This document shows, one piece after another, positions 54,587-63,290 of a DNA stretch of 64,000 nt. The number at the start of each line of letters is the position of its first letter. Within the stretch, counting starts at the first letter, position 1. The position numbers and the translations under genes were made by a program. Source of the stretch: CAZNHL01 sp964572965 (GTDB lineage Bacteria > Bacteroidota > Bacteroidia > Cytophagales > UBA9547); assembly GCA_964572965.1 (NCBI GenBank), contig CAZNHL010000012.1, forward strand, positions 1 to 64,000. The letters are read 5' to 3'. A model generated the notes under the pieces. The model was not told the DNA's origin and ran no database searches. It saw only the letters and a list, made by a program, of their open reading frames with translations.

Positions 54587-57500
54587 GTGATTTTAAAATT
54601 TAATATAAAAGAGTTTCGCTTAGGAGTGCTGGCTGTTAGTTTAGTGCTGCTGTCTGTTAATATTGCCCTGTCGCAATCTGAATCTGTTCAGGTGGCGTGG
54701 CATTCTGTAAGTATCGTAAATGAAGCTGGTATTACAATAAGCGTCCCTTCCTGCAACAATGCCTCTAATAATGCCAGTGATAAATACCTGCCTTTTATTC
54801 ACCTGTCTAAAAGCGGGAGAGTTGATCAGGTTATTCTCCGTAATGAAAAATATGAGCCACTAAGTAGCGATGAGCAAAAAAACATAGATGTAAATTTTCT
54901 CACATCTGTTAAGCCCTGGGCTGTTATTCATGCTATGCACAGAGGGCGTCCTGTAAGTGATATCAGTATCGCGGCTTTGAGAGTAAGCTCTTCTGGTGGT
55001 GTTGAAAAGCTTATTTCATTTGATTTTACTGTTACATTTAATAATTTACCTGCTGCCAGGGTTGAACGGCAAGCCAGTTTCGCAGCCAGTTCTGTTTTAA
55101 GTACCGGACAATGGTATAAAGTTGGCGTAGTAAAGTCCGGGATTTTCAAAATTGACAATACTTTTTTACAACAAATAGGTGTTAATACAGCTTCAGTAGA
55201 TCCAAGAACTTTGAGGATTTACGGTAATGGAGGGAGAATGCTTCCTCAGGCTAATTCTGCATTCCGTTATGATGATTTACAAGAGAATGCAATATGGGTT
55301 AGAGGGGAATCAGATGGTACTTTTGATAATGGAGATTATTTGCTGTTTAATGCCAAGGGGCCTAATAATTTATTGCCTGATACAGTAAATAATATATTTA
55401 CTCATGAGAAAAATCTTTATTCTGACACCGCGTTTTATTTTTTAACATTCGGACAAGGAGCGGGTTTAAGATTGGCAACTTCTTTCTCTGAACCAGGCGG
55501 AGAATCAATTTCTATTGGTGATAATGCTTTTTTTCAGGAGGATGATTTAGTAAATCTTGCTCATTCCGGACGGGAATGGTTTGGCACTTCTATTGATAAT
55601 CAGACTACTAAAAGTTTTAATTTTACGATAGCGGATATTGTACCGGGTACTGTAATGCCAGTCTCAATTGGGGTTGCAGCAGCGTTTAGGAGCACTAAAT
55701 CCATTTCATTTAATTTTACTCTGAATAATACTTCACTGGGTTCTTTGTCGCTTTCCGGTAGGGGCGAACGTATAACAGATCCTGTAGGGAATGGTGGCGT
55801 TTTTTCAAGATCGCCGAATTCTTCTGTTTTGGAAAACGGAAGTACATTTAGATTTGGAATTCAGTTTAATGGAAACGGTAATGCAGGGGCTATCGGTTAT
55901 TTGAATTATATCCGGGTCAATTATAAGCATAACTTAAATTTACCTGCAAGTCAGCAATTAACATTTCAATCCTTTAGTGCAAAAGAGTTTGGAAATGTAA
56001 CCTACATAATTACGAATGCTTCAGCAACTACAAGGGTTTGGGATATTACAAACCCTTTATTACCAATTGAGATGGGAATTTCTTTAAGTGGGGGAGTTGC
56101 TTCTGTTAATTCTAAAGCTGATAAATTCCGCCAGTTTGTGGTATTTGGTGAAAATGGTTTTTCTGTGCCATTTTATAAAGGTACTATCGGCAATCAGGAT
56201 TTACACGCTTTAATACCAACAGTGCCTTCTCTGACCAGTGCAGCTAATAGGTTAGCAGATTTTAGGAGAGGACAGGGGATATCAACCACTGTGGTAACAA
56301 CACCATTAATTTATAATGAGTTTTCGTCAGGAGCACAGGATATTACAGCCATTAGAGATTTTGCGAAGATGCTGTTCAATAGAAGTGTAGCGTCTGATTC
56401 TTTAAAATATATTTTATTATTTGGAGCAGCTTCATATGATTATAAAAATAGGATACCCAACAATACGAATTTAGTCCCTGTTTACGAATCAAGAGAGTCC
56501 TTTAGTATTACAGGCTCATTTTCTTCTGATGATTATGTTGGGTTGCTGGATAATAATGAAGGTTTCTGGGATGAACCGAATAGTAGTGATATGTTAGATT
56601 TGGGGGTTGGCCGGATTCCTGTTAAGAATATACAAGAAGCTGATGCTGTTGTAGCTAAACTGATAAATTATGCCAGTAATAAATCTAATTTGGGCAAATG
56701 GAGGAATAAAGTAACATTTGTTGCAGATGACGATGATGCTGCCTTGCATTCAAAGGATGCTGATACTCTGGCTAATAGGCTTAATTATCGATATCCGGTA
56801 TTCAATACAGAGAAATTATACCTGGATTTTTATGTGCAGGAAGCAACAGCTATTGGTCAGAGGAGCCCTGACCTGAACAGAAACTTAGATGATGCTGTAA
56901 ATAGCGGCACATTAATTATGAATTATACCGGCCATGGGCGTGAAGTTGGCTGGGCAGCAGAAAGCATTCTTTCTATGGATCAGATTGCAGCCTGGTCAAA
57001 TCCTAATAATTTGCCGTTTTTTGTAACAGCAACCTGCGATTTTGGCCGATACGATGATCCTGCTATTTATTCTGGAGCTATGTCTGTTTTACTTACTCCT
57101 AATACGGCTGGTATTGGTGCAATTTCTACCACCAGGGTAGTATATGCAAGCACCAATCTGATTATCAATAAAGCTTTTTATGATTTTGTATTTGAACGCA
57201 GAGGAGGTCAATGGCCTTTGATGGGTGATGTAATAATGAATGCAAAGAATAAAAATAGTATGAATACAGGGGTAAATAACAGAAATTTTACTTTGCTGGG
57301 AGATCCTACTTTTGTTTTAGCTTATGCCCAAAATTCACTGGTATTAACAGACTATAATAAACAACCTATTGTTTCTGGCAAAGATACTGTTTCTGCTTTG
57401 CAAAAAGTAACTTTTGATGGAGAGGTTAGGTCTGTTAACGGTACTTTATTGTCTGATTTTAACGGTTTGGTGAGTATAACTTATTTTGACAAACCTGTAG

Positions 57501-58420
57501 GGGTTACTACCAGAGGAGATGAAGCCCCGCCGACATACCGGACATACCAGGTTCAAAAGAATTTCATTTTTGAAGGTAAAGCATCTGTTAAAAATGGGAA
57601 ATTTAGTTTTTCTTTTGTTGTACCCAAAGATATTTCTTATCAATATGGTTTTGGTAAAATTAGCCTTTATGCTTCCCAAGAGGGAGCAATGATTGATGCT
57701 GGAGGAGCAAATGATAAGATTATATTAGGAGGAACGGCTAAAAATGCAGCGAAAGATAATACACCACCTTTGGTGAAAATTTTTATGAATGACTCGTCAT
57801 TTGTTTTTGGAGGTGTAACAGGTAACCCGGCAAGGCTGATCGTTAACTTGAGCGACGAGAATGGGATTAATGTGGCTGGTACGGGTATTGGCCATGAAAT
57901 AACTGCTATCTTAAATAATAATTCACAAAAACCTATCGTTCTTAATCAGTTCTATTCGTCTGAGAAAGATAATTATACAAAAGGTGTGGTAAGTTATAGA
58001 ATGACAGATTTGCCACAGGGACGAAATTCCCTGCGTGTAAAAGCCTGGGATACTTACAACAATTCGGGAGAAGGTTATATAGAGTTTATTGTTGCTAATA
58101 CAGAATCAGTTGCACTGGACCATGTATTGAATTATCCGAACCCTTTTTCTCAGAACACCACTTTTCATTTTGATCACAACCGGCAAGGTGATGACCTGGA
58201 AGTAATGGTGCAAATATTTACAGTCAGCGGTATTCTTGTAAAAACCATAAATACATTTTATCCGGGAGCTAAATCTCATATCGGTGACATTCATTGGAAT
58301 GCCAGGGATGATTTTGGTGATAAGATTGGTAATGGAGTATATATTTATAAGGTCTCTGTACGCTCAGAAAGAGATGGAGACAAAGCATTCCAGTTTCAGA
58401 AATTGGTGCTATTAAATTAA
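54587..58420 (+). CDS. porU: PorU, type IX secretion sortase
   Basis: A 1277-residue surface protease of the gingipain (C25) family. The catalytic pair is His783 (NYTGHGREVGW) and Cys817 (FVTATCDFGRYDDP). PorU removes the C-terminal sorting domain from T9SS cargo and attaches it to lipopolysaccharide. The start is a GTG at 54587 followed by a signal peptide (FRLGVLAVSLVLLSVNIALS). The C-terminus has its own sorting-like domain (NYPNPFSQNTTFHFDH) as PorU homologues do. porV follows after 34 bases; the two proteins work together at the cell surface. Confidence 0.93.
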   Translation: MILKFNIKEFRLGVLAVSLVLLSVNIALSQSESVQVAWHSVSIVNEAGITISVPSCNNASNNASDKYLPFIHLSKSGRVDQVILRNEKYEPLSSDEQKNIDVNFLTSVKPWAVIHAMHRGRPVSDISIAALRVSSSGGVEKLISFDFTVTFNNLPAARVERQASFAASSVLSTGQWYKVGVVKSGIFKIDNTFLQQIGVNTASVDPRTLRIYGNGGRMLPQANSAFRYDDLQENAIWVRGESDGTFDNGDYLLFNAKGPNNLLPDTVNNIFTHEKNLYSDTAFYFLTFGQGAGLRLATSFSEPGGESISIGDNAFFQEDDLVNLAHSGREWFGTSIDNQTTKSFNFTIADIVPGTVMPVSIGVAAAFRSTKSISFNFTLNNTSLGSLSLSGRGERITDPVGNGGVFSRSPNSSVLENGSTFRFGIQFNGNGNAGAIGYLNYIRVNYKHNLNLPASQQLTFQSFSAKEFGNVTYIITNASATTRVWDITNPLLPIEMGISLSGGVASVNSKADKFRQFVVFGENGFSVPFYKGTIGNQDLHALIPTVPSLTSAANRLADFRRGQGISTTVVTTPLIYNEFSSGAQDITAIRDFAKMLFNRSVASDSLKYILLFGAASYDYKNRIPNNTNLVPVYESRESFSITGSFSSDDYVGLLDNNEGFWDEPNSSDMLDLGVGRIPVKNIQEADAVVAKLINYASNKSNLGKWRNKVTFVADDDDAALHSKDADTLANRLNYRYPVFNTEKLYLDFYVQEATAIGQRSPDLNRNLDDAVNSGTLIMNYTGHGREVGWAAESILSMDQIAAWSNPNNLPFFVTATCDFGRYDDPAIYSGAMSVLLTPNTAGIGAISTTRVVYASTNLIINKAFYDFVFERRGGQWPLMGDVIMNAKNKNSMNTGVNNRNFTLLGDPTFVLAYAQNSLVLTDYNKQPIVSGKDTVSALQKVTFDGEVRSVNGTLLSDFNGLVSITYFDKPVGVTTRGDEAPPTYRTYQVQKNFIFEGKASVKNGKFSFSFVVPKDISYQYGFGKISLYASQEGAMIDAGGANDKIILGGTAKNAAKDNTPPLVKIFMNDSSFVFGGVTGNPARLIVNLSDENGINVAGTGIGHEITAILNNNSQKPIVLNQFYSSEKDNYTKGVVSYRMTDLPQGRNSLRVKAWDTYNNSGEGYIEFIVANTESVALDHVLNYPNPFSQNTTFHFDHNRQGDDLEVMVQIFTVSGILVKTINTFYPGAKSHIGDIHWNARDDFGDKIGNGVYIYKVSVRSERDGDKAFQFQKLVLLN

Positions 58421-58454
58421 TTCATTTATATTTACAGAGTCAGAAAACTAAATT

Positions 58455-59669
58455 ATGTATTGCAAAAAGATACAGGCAGCTATTTTGTTGCTTTTGATTA
58501 CTACAGCGACAGGTGTTGCCCAAACAGTTCCAGGTCCGAATGGAGAACCCGTTACTCTTTTAAATTCAAATAGAGTAATTACCACAGCCGTTCCCTTTTT
58601 AAATATTAATCCAGAGTCGCGCGCCGGCGGTATGGGTGATGTTGGTGTTGCCACCTCTCCTAATGCAGCTTCTCTCTATTGGAATCCTGGTAAAGCGGCT
58701 TTCATTGAAGATGATTTTGGTTTTTCCCTTTCATATAGCCCATGGTTAAGAAGATTGGTGGGAGATATGTCTATCTCTTATGTATCAGGTTATTATAAGA
58801 GAAGAAAGGAAGAATTGATAGGCGTGTCGTTAACCTATTTTGATTATGGTTCCATCAACTTTACAGATATTAATGGAAATGTAACAAACCAGGTGCACCC
58901 TCGCGAGTTTGCTCCGCAAGTAAACTATTCCAGAAAATTGAGCGATAAATTGGGTTTAGGCCTAGGGATAAAAATGATTTATTCTAACCTGAACACAGGA
59001 ACGCAGGGGGATAATAAAGCTACGCTTTCTGCAGCGGCTGATTTGGGTATTTACTACAATACGCCGGTGAAAATTAAACTAACCAAAAACAACCTGGCCT
59101 TGGGTCTTGCAATTACAAACATTGGTGGAAAGATCAACTATGTAAGTAATGATACAAGGAGCTTTATCCCAACAAACCTGCGTTTAGGAGCAGCTTTTAC
59201 TCATGAACTGGATTTGTATAATAAAATTACAATAACTGCAGAAGCCAGTAAATTACTAGTTCCGACGCCGCCTCTTTATGGAAGAGATTCTGCGACAGGG
59301 AAAACAGTAATTGTTGACGGTAAAGATACCAAGGATATGGGTGTTGTAACCGGAATGGTTAACTCCTTTAGTGATGCAGGAAGTTTCAAAGGAGAAATGC
59401 AGGAGATTTTATATGGTATAGGTGCTGAATACTGGTATAACAATATATTTGCTATAAGGGCAGGTTACCATTATGAGAACCCTAACAAGGGTAATAGAAA
59501 ATACTTTACAGTAGGTGTTGGTATTAAGTACCAGACTTTCATGCTTGACATGGCTTATATTATTTCTTCGAAGCAACAAAATCCTCTTGGAGAAACTTTA
59601 AGATTTACTCTTGGGATGAACTTCAAGAAGAAGGCTAAAGGAGGAGACGACTCAATACAGTCAGAATAA
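58455..59669 (+). CDS. porV: PorV (LptO), type IX secretion outer-membrane shuttle
   Basis: A 404-residue beta-barrel of the FadL-like PorV family with signal peptide (ILLLLITTATGVAQ). The family motif RAGGMGDVGVATSPNAASLY is near residue 55 and the barrel runs to the C-terminal LRFTLGMNF. PorV receives cargo as it leaves SprA and hands it to the sortase PorU. It directly follows porU, and a terminator 18 bases after its stop closes the pssA-porU-porV transcript. Confidence 0.94.
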   Translation: MYCKKIQAAILLLLITTATGVAQTVPGPNGEPVTLLNSNRVITTAVPFLNINPESRAGGMGDVGVATSPNAASLYWNPGKAAFIEDDFGFSLSYSPWLRRLVGDMSISYVSGYYKRRKEELIGVSLTYFDYGSINFTDINGNVTNQVHPREFAPQVNYSRKLSDKLGLGLGIKMIYSNLNTGTQGDNKATLSAAADLGIYYNTPVKIKLTKNNLALGLAITNIGGKINYVSNDTRSFIPTNLRLGAAFTHELDLYNKITITAEASKLLVPTPPLYGRDSATGKTVIVDGKDTKDMGVVTGMVNSFSDAGSFKGEMQEILYGIGAEYWYNNIFAIRAGYHYENPNKGNRKYFTVGVGIKYQTFMLDMAYIISSKQQNPLGETLRFTLGMNFKKKAKGGDDSIQSE

Positions 59670-59686
59670 TAATATTTAATTTTGTG

Positions 59687-59730
59687 AAAATGGGTTGCTG
59701 CTATACTTAATATAGGAGCAACCCATTTTT
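59687..59730 (+). terminator. Terminator of the pssA-porU-porV operon
   Basis: AAAATGGGTTGCT (59687-59699) pairs with its exact complement (59717-59729) around a 17-base loop, followed by a T-rich stretch. The next gene, at 59761, is therefore a separate unit. Confidence 0.85.
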
Positions 59731-59760
59731 GATTTTATTTAATGCTCAATTAAGATTGAT

Positions 59761-61041
59761 ATGGTTCTCGACAGAACAGTAGCGCCAGAGTTTAGATCTC
59801 CGGAAAAATTTGATTTGATTAAAGCTCAGACAACGAAACTTTCAAATGGAGTTGCGTTCCATTCATTAACAAGTGGAGAACAGCCTATTGTAAGGTTGGA
59901 AATGGTTTTTCATGCAGGTACGTGGTATGAAAATACTCCACTGGCAAGTCTTTTTACTACAAAAATGTTTGGAGAAGGAACAGAGAGTCGTACTGCAAAG
60001 CAATTATCTGAAGCTTTTGCGTATTATGGAGCATTTGTAGAGTATAATCATGGTGTGGATAGATTAAATCTGACATTATATACTTTGAATAAAGATTTAA
60101 TCCAATTGTTGCCGGTAGTAAAGGATATACTTTTCAACCTTCGTATTCCTGAAGAGAACCTTGAAAACCAGAAACGGATTAGTTTGCAAACACTGAAAGT
60201 CAGCAAGGAGAAAACGAGCTTTCTGGCCACAAATGCTTTTAAGGCGGCATTATATGGTAGTGCAAGTCCATACGGATTGGTTCAGACAGAAGAGGCGATT
60301 AGTAGCCTTAATAGAGCTGTTTTGGAGGAGTTTTATGCAGGCCATGTCACTGCTGATAAACTTGAAATTTTTATTTCAGGTGGTATTACTCCGGCTGAAA
60401 AGGATTTAGTAGCCAGGTATTTTGAAGGGAACGACTGGCGAAGAGGGACAAATTCGCCATCGGTCATAGTAAATACCAATACTCAGGACAAAAAGGTTCT
60501 TCTTGAAAAGGAAGGGGCAATCCAGTCAACTATCAGGTTAGGCGCTACGACTATTCAAAGAAGTCATGCCGATTACTTCAATCTGGTTGTGTTGAATGAA
60601 ATTTTAGGGGGGTATTTCGGTTCCCGTCTGATGAAGAATATCCGGGAAGAAAAGGGACTTACTTATGGCATCGGATCAAGCATTGTTCAAATGCAACATG
60701 GTGCACATTTTGTGATAGGGACTGATGTGAAAAGAGAGCTTACTCAACTGGCCATTGATGAGATTTATAAAGAAATTGAAGTATTAAAAACGGAAGCTGT
60801 AGGAGAGGAGGAATTGAGTACGGTTAAGAACTTTATGCTTGGTTCTTTTATGGGTTCTGTAAATACGCCATTTAGTTTGATGGACAAATTTAAAACCATT
60901 CACTATGCAGGGCTTGAATACGATTATTTCGACAGGTATGTGGATAGTTTAAAGTCCGTTACTTCAGATATAATTTTAGAGACGGCTCAGAAATATTATA
61001 ACACTGAGAATTTTACTCAGGTAGTTGCAGGTGGCTTTTAA
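59761..61041 (+). CDS. M16-family protein lacking the zinc site (R/Y-type subunit)
   Basis: A 426-residue protein with the two-lobed M16 peptidase fold. At the place of the zinc motif HxxEH the sequence reads PLASLFTTKMFGEGT, with no histidine pair, so it cannot cleave peptides alone. The second half keeps ILGGYFGSRLMKNIREEKGLTYG, with the Arg and Tyr that hold substrate in two-subunit M16 enzymes. It is thus like the non-catalytic partner of heterodimeric M16B proteases. The usual partner bearing HxxEH is not next to it in this window. It is followed 15 bases later by rlmH and preceded by the porV terminator. Confidence 0.85.
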   Translation: MVLDRTVAPEFRSPEKFDLIKAQTTKLSNGVAFHSLTSGEQPIVRLEMVFHAGTWYENTPLASLFTTKMFGEGTESRTAKQLSEAFAYYGAFVEYNHGVDRLNLTLYTLNKDLIQLLPVVKDILFNLRIPEENLENQKRISLQTLKVSKEKTSFLATNAFKAALYGSASPYGLVQTEEAISSLNRAVLEEFYAGHVTADKLEIFISGGITPAEKDLVARYFEGNDWRRGTNSPSVIVNTNTQDKKVLLEKEGAIQSTIRLGATTIQRSHADYFNLVVLNEILGGYFGSRLMKNIREEKGLTYGIGSSIVQMQHGAHFVIGTDVKRELTQLAIDEIYKEIEVLKTEAVGEEELSTVKNFMLGSFMGSVNTPFSLMDKFKTIHYAGLEYDYFDRYVDSLKSVTSDIILETAQKYYNTENFTQVVAGGF

Positions 61042-61056
61042 CTAAAATAAAAATCA

Positions 61057-61530
61057 TTGAAAATTACACTATTACTTGTTGGTAAAACAGAAGAACAGTA
61101 CCTGAATGAAGGTGTTGATATTTATGTGAAAAGGTTAAAACATTATATACCTTTTAGCATGCTGATTATACCTGCATTGAAAAACACAAAGCACCTGAGT
61201 TTTGAGCAGCAGAAGAGTTCTGAAGCAGAATTGATTCTCAAAAGCTTACAAACAACTGATTTTGTTGTTTTATTAGATGAAAAAGGAAAGCAGATGACAT
61301 CTGTGAGTTTTTCGAAGTTTATTGAAAAGCAGATGAATGCGAGTGTCAGTAACCTGGTATTTGTTGTTGGAGGCCCTTATGGAGTAGATGAAAGTATTAA
61401 AACCAGAGCGAATTTAAAGATGTCGCTTTCTGAAATGACTTTTTCGCATCAAATGATTCGTCTTTTCTTTACGGAGCAACTTTATAGGGCTTTTAGTATC
61501 ATGCGGGGCGAACCTTATCATCATCAATAA
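61057..61530 (+). CDS. rlmH: 23S rRNA pseudouridine-1915 N3-methyltransferase RlmH
   Basis: A 157-residue SPOUT methyltransferase. The S-adenosylmethionine knot has FVVGGPYGVDESIKTRA and the C-terminal block MTFSHQMIRLFFTEQLYRAF, then GEPYHHQ, as in RlmH. It methylates pseudouridine 1915 in helix 69 of 23S rRNA on assembled ribosomes. The start is TTG at 61057: it gives MKITLLLVGKTEE, the exact usual beginning, and no ATG fits. It lies 15 bases past the M16 gene, so the two share a transcript. Confidence 0.94.
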   Translation: MKITLLLVGKTEEQYLNEGVDIYVKRLKHYIPFSMLIIPALKNTKHLSFEQQKSSEAELILKSLQTTDFVVLLDEKGKQMTSVSFSKFIEKQMNASVSNLVFVVGGPYGVDESIKTRANLKMSLSEMTFSHQMIRLFFTEQLYRAFSIMRGEPYHHQ

Positions 61531-61555
61531 GCTCAACTGATAATAACATATTTTT

Positions 61556-61590
61556 AATCCCGGATCCTTAAGGTCCGGGATTTGTTGTTT
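61556..61590 (+). terminator. Rho-independent terminator after rlmH
   Basis: AATCCCGGA (61556-61564) pairs with TCCGGGATT (61574-61582), extended inward by two pairs, then a T-rich TTTGTTGTTT. Confidence 0.85.
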
Positions 61591-61689
61591 AAGGGGTAAA
61601 AAACAGTATATTTTTAATAGTGCGTCTTATTATTATGCTGTTTTGTCTAAAAATATATAATATTTTAGGAATAAGCCTTTTAAAATACT

Positions 61690-61697
61690 TACTTTTG
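61690..61697 (+). promoter_or_regulatory. -7 promoter element of amtB
   Basis: TACTTTTG matches TAnnTTTG exactly, about 50 bases before the amtB ATG. A TTTTG lies far upstream (61641-61645), too distant for the usual -33 spacing, so the match is partial. Ammonium transporter genes are often under nitrogen control, but no such site is recognised. Confidence 0.4.
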
Positions 61698-61746
61698 TAA
61701 AAAAAAGTATAATATTATATAAAGTGGCCTTTAAAATACAGATACA

Positions 61747-63108
61747 ATGGCAAAAAAAATAACAATTATTCCTTTTGTAGTATTGGTAGGTATTGTGCTA
61801 TTGTCATTATTAATGACAGGAGAACCTTCTATTAATGCGGTTGATTACTGGACGAAATATCAATCGCAATTAAATTCAGGAGATACTGCCTGGATGTTAA
61901 CTGCTGCAGCCTTGGTTTTACTGATGACTCCGGGTTTGGCTTTCTTTTATGGAGGGATGGTAAACCCTAAAAACGTTATCTCTACTATGCTTCAAAGCTT
62001 TGTTGCCATGGCCGTTATTTCTGTTTTATGGGTAGTGGTAGGTTTTAGCCTGGCCTTTGGAGAAAGCTGGAATGGTTTGATAGGTAACCCAGGCACATTT
62101 TTTATGTTTGATGGCGTTGCTGACCACGCACCGTGGCAGTTGGCTTCAAGCGTACCTTTTTTGCTGTTTTCTTTATATCAGTTGAAGTTTGCAATTATCA
62201 CACCTGCGCTTATTACCGGTGCTTTTGCAGAGAGAATCCGGTTTACGTCATACATTTTATTTATCTGTTTGTTCTGTTTGTTTATTTATACTCCCTTAGC
62301 TCATTGGACATGGCACCCGGAAGGTATCCTGTTCACAAGAGGGGTACTTGATTTTGCAGGAGGTACCGTAGTGCATATGTCGGCCGGCTGGGCTGCTTTA
62401 GCTTCAGCAATCTATTTGCGCCAGAGAAAAGAAGTAGAACATAACCCCGCAAATATTCCTTTAGTGATGTTAGGCACGGGTTTATTATGGTTTGGTTGGT
62501 TTGGTTTTAATGCCGGTTCTGCATTAGGTGCGAATAATCTGGCTGCAATGGCAGCAATGACTACAACAGCAGCTTCATCTGCGGGAGCTTTGGCATGGAT
62601 TTTCTTTGATGCTGTAAAAGGTAAAAAACCATCGGCAATGGGTATGTGTATAGGCGCAGTGGTGGGTTTGGTAGGTATTACTCCGGCAGCTGGCTTTGTA
62701 ACAATTCCTCACTCTATTTTTATTGGAGTTGTTGCCAGTCTGGTTTCAAACAAATTGGTTGACTGGAGATCAAGAACTTCTTTAGATGATACATTGGATG
62801 TTTTCCCTTGTCACGGAGTTGGTGGTATTGTCGGAATGATTTTAACAGGTGTTTTTGCAACAAATGCAGTCAACCCGAATATTCCTGTGGGTGATAATGG
62901 TTTGTTTTTTGGAGAAACAAAACTATTTACTACTCATATGCTGGCCTTGGTCGGAGTATCTGTGTTTTCTTTTGTAGGTTCTTATCTGCTTTTAAAACTG
63001 ACAGATATAATTTCACCGCTAAGAGTAAAAGAGGAAGAAGAAAAAATAGGATTGGATATCAGCCAGCATGGAGAGAGCTACTTGTCATGGGTAAAAAATG
63101 ACGAATAG
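61747..63108 (+). CDS. amtB: Ammonium transporter AmtB
   Basis: A 453-residue Amt/MEP channel with a hydrophobic N-terminal segment and about eleven membrane helices. It lets ammonium or ammonia into the cell. Signatures include LLMTPGLAFFYGGMVNPKNV, LLWFGWFGFNAGSALGANNL, the histidine-containing FAGGTVVHMSAGW and the DVFPCHGVGGIVGMILTG region. No GlnK/PII regulator gene is next to it, which differs from many amtB operons. A terminator follows directly. Confidence 0.95.
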   Translation: MAKKITIIPFVVLVGIVLLSLLMTGEPSINAVDYWTKYQSQLNSGDTAWMLTAAALVLLMTPGLAFFYGGMVNPKNVISTMLQSFVAMAVISVLWVVVGFSLAFGESWNGLIGNPGTFFMFDGVADHAPWQLASSVPFLLFSLYQLKFAIITPALITGAFAERIRFTSYILFICLFCLFIYTPLAHWTWHPEGILFTRGVLDFAGGTVVHMSAGWAALASAIYLRQRKEVEHNPANIPLVMLGTGLLWFGWFGFNAGSALGANNLAAMAAMTTTAASSAGALAWIFFDAVKGKKPSAMGMCIGAVVGLVGITPAAGFVTIPHSIFIGVVASLVSNKLVDWRSRTSLDDTLDVFPCHGVGGIVGMILTGVFATNAVNPNIPVGDNGLFFGETKLFTTHMLALVGVSVFSFVGSYLLLKLTDIISPLRVKEEEEKIGLDISQHGESYLSWVKNDE

Positions 63109-63124
63109 GTTGTAATAGCTATAG

Positions 63125-63160
63125 AAAAGGGGATAAGTTTGTTCTTAATCCCCTTTTTTT
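63125..63160 (+). terminator. Rho-independent terminator after amtB
   Basis: AAAAGGGGAT (63125-63134) pairs with ATCCCCTTTT (63148-63157), with three further inner pairs, and a run of ten T from 63154. Confidence 0.85.
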
Positions 63161-63290
63161 GTAGTAAATAGTATCCTTTTGGGAAATGATAAAATTTTTA
63201 GATCTGGCTATAAAGAAATTAACTTAATGTTGTTTTCATTAAGTTAATTGTGAATCTTCTATAGCTTAGAACGAAAAATAAGCCGGTTTG

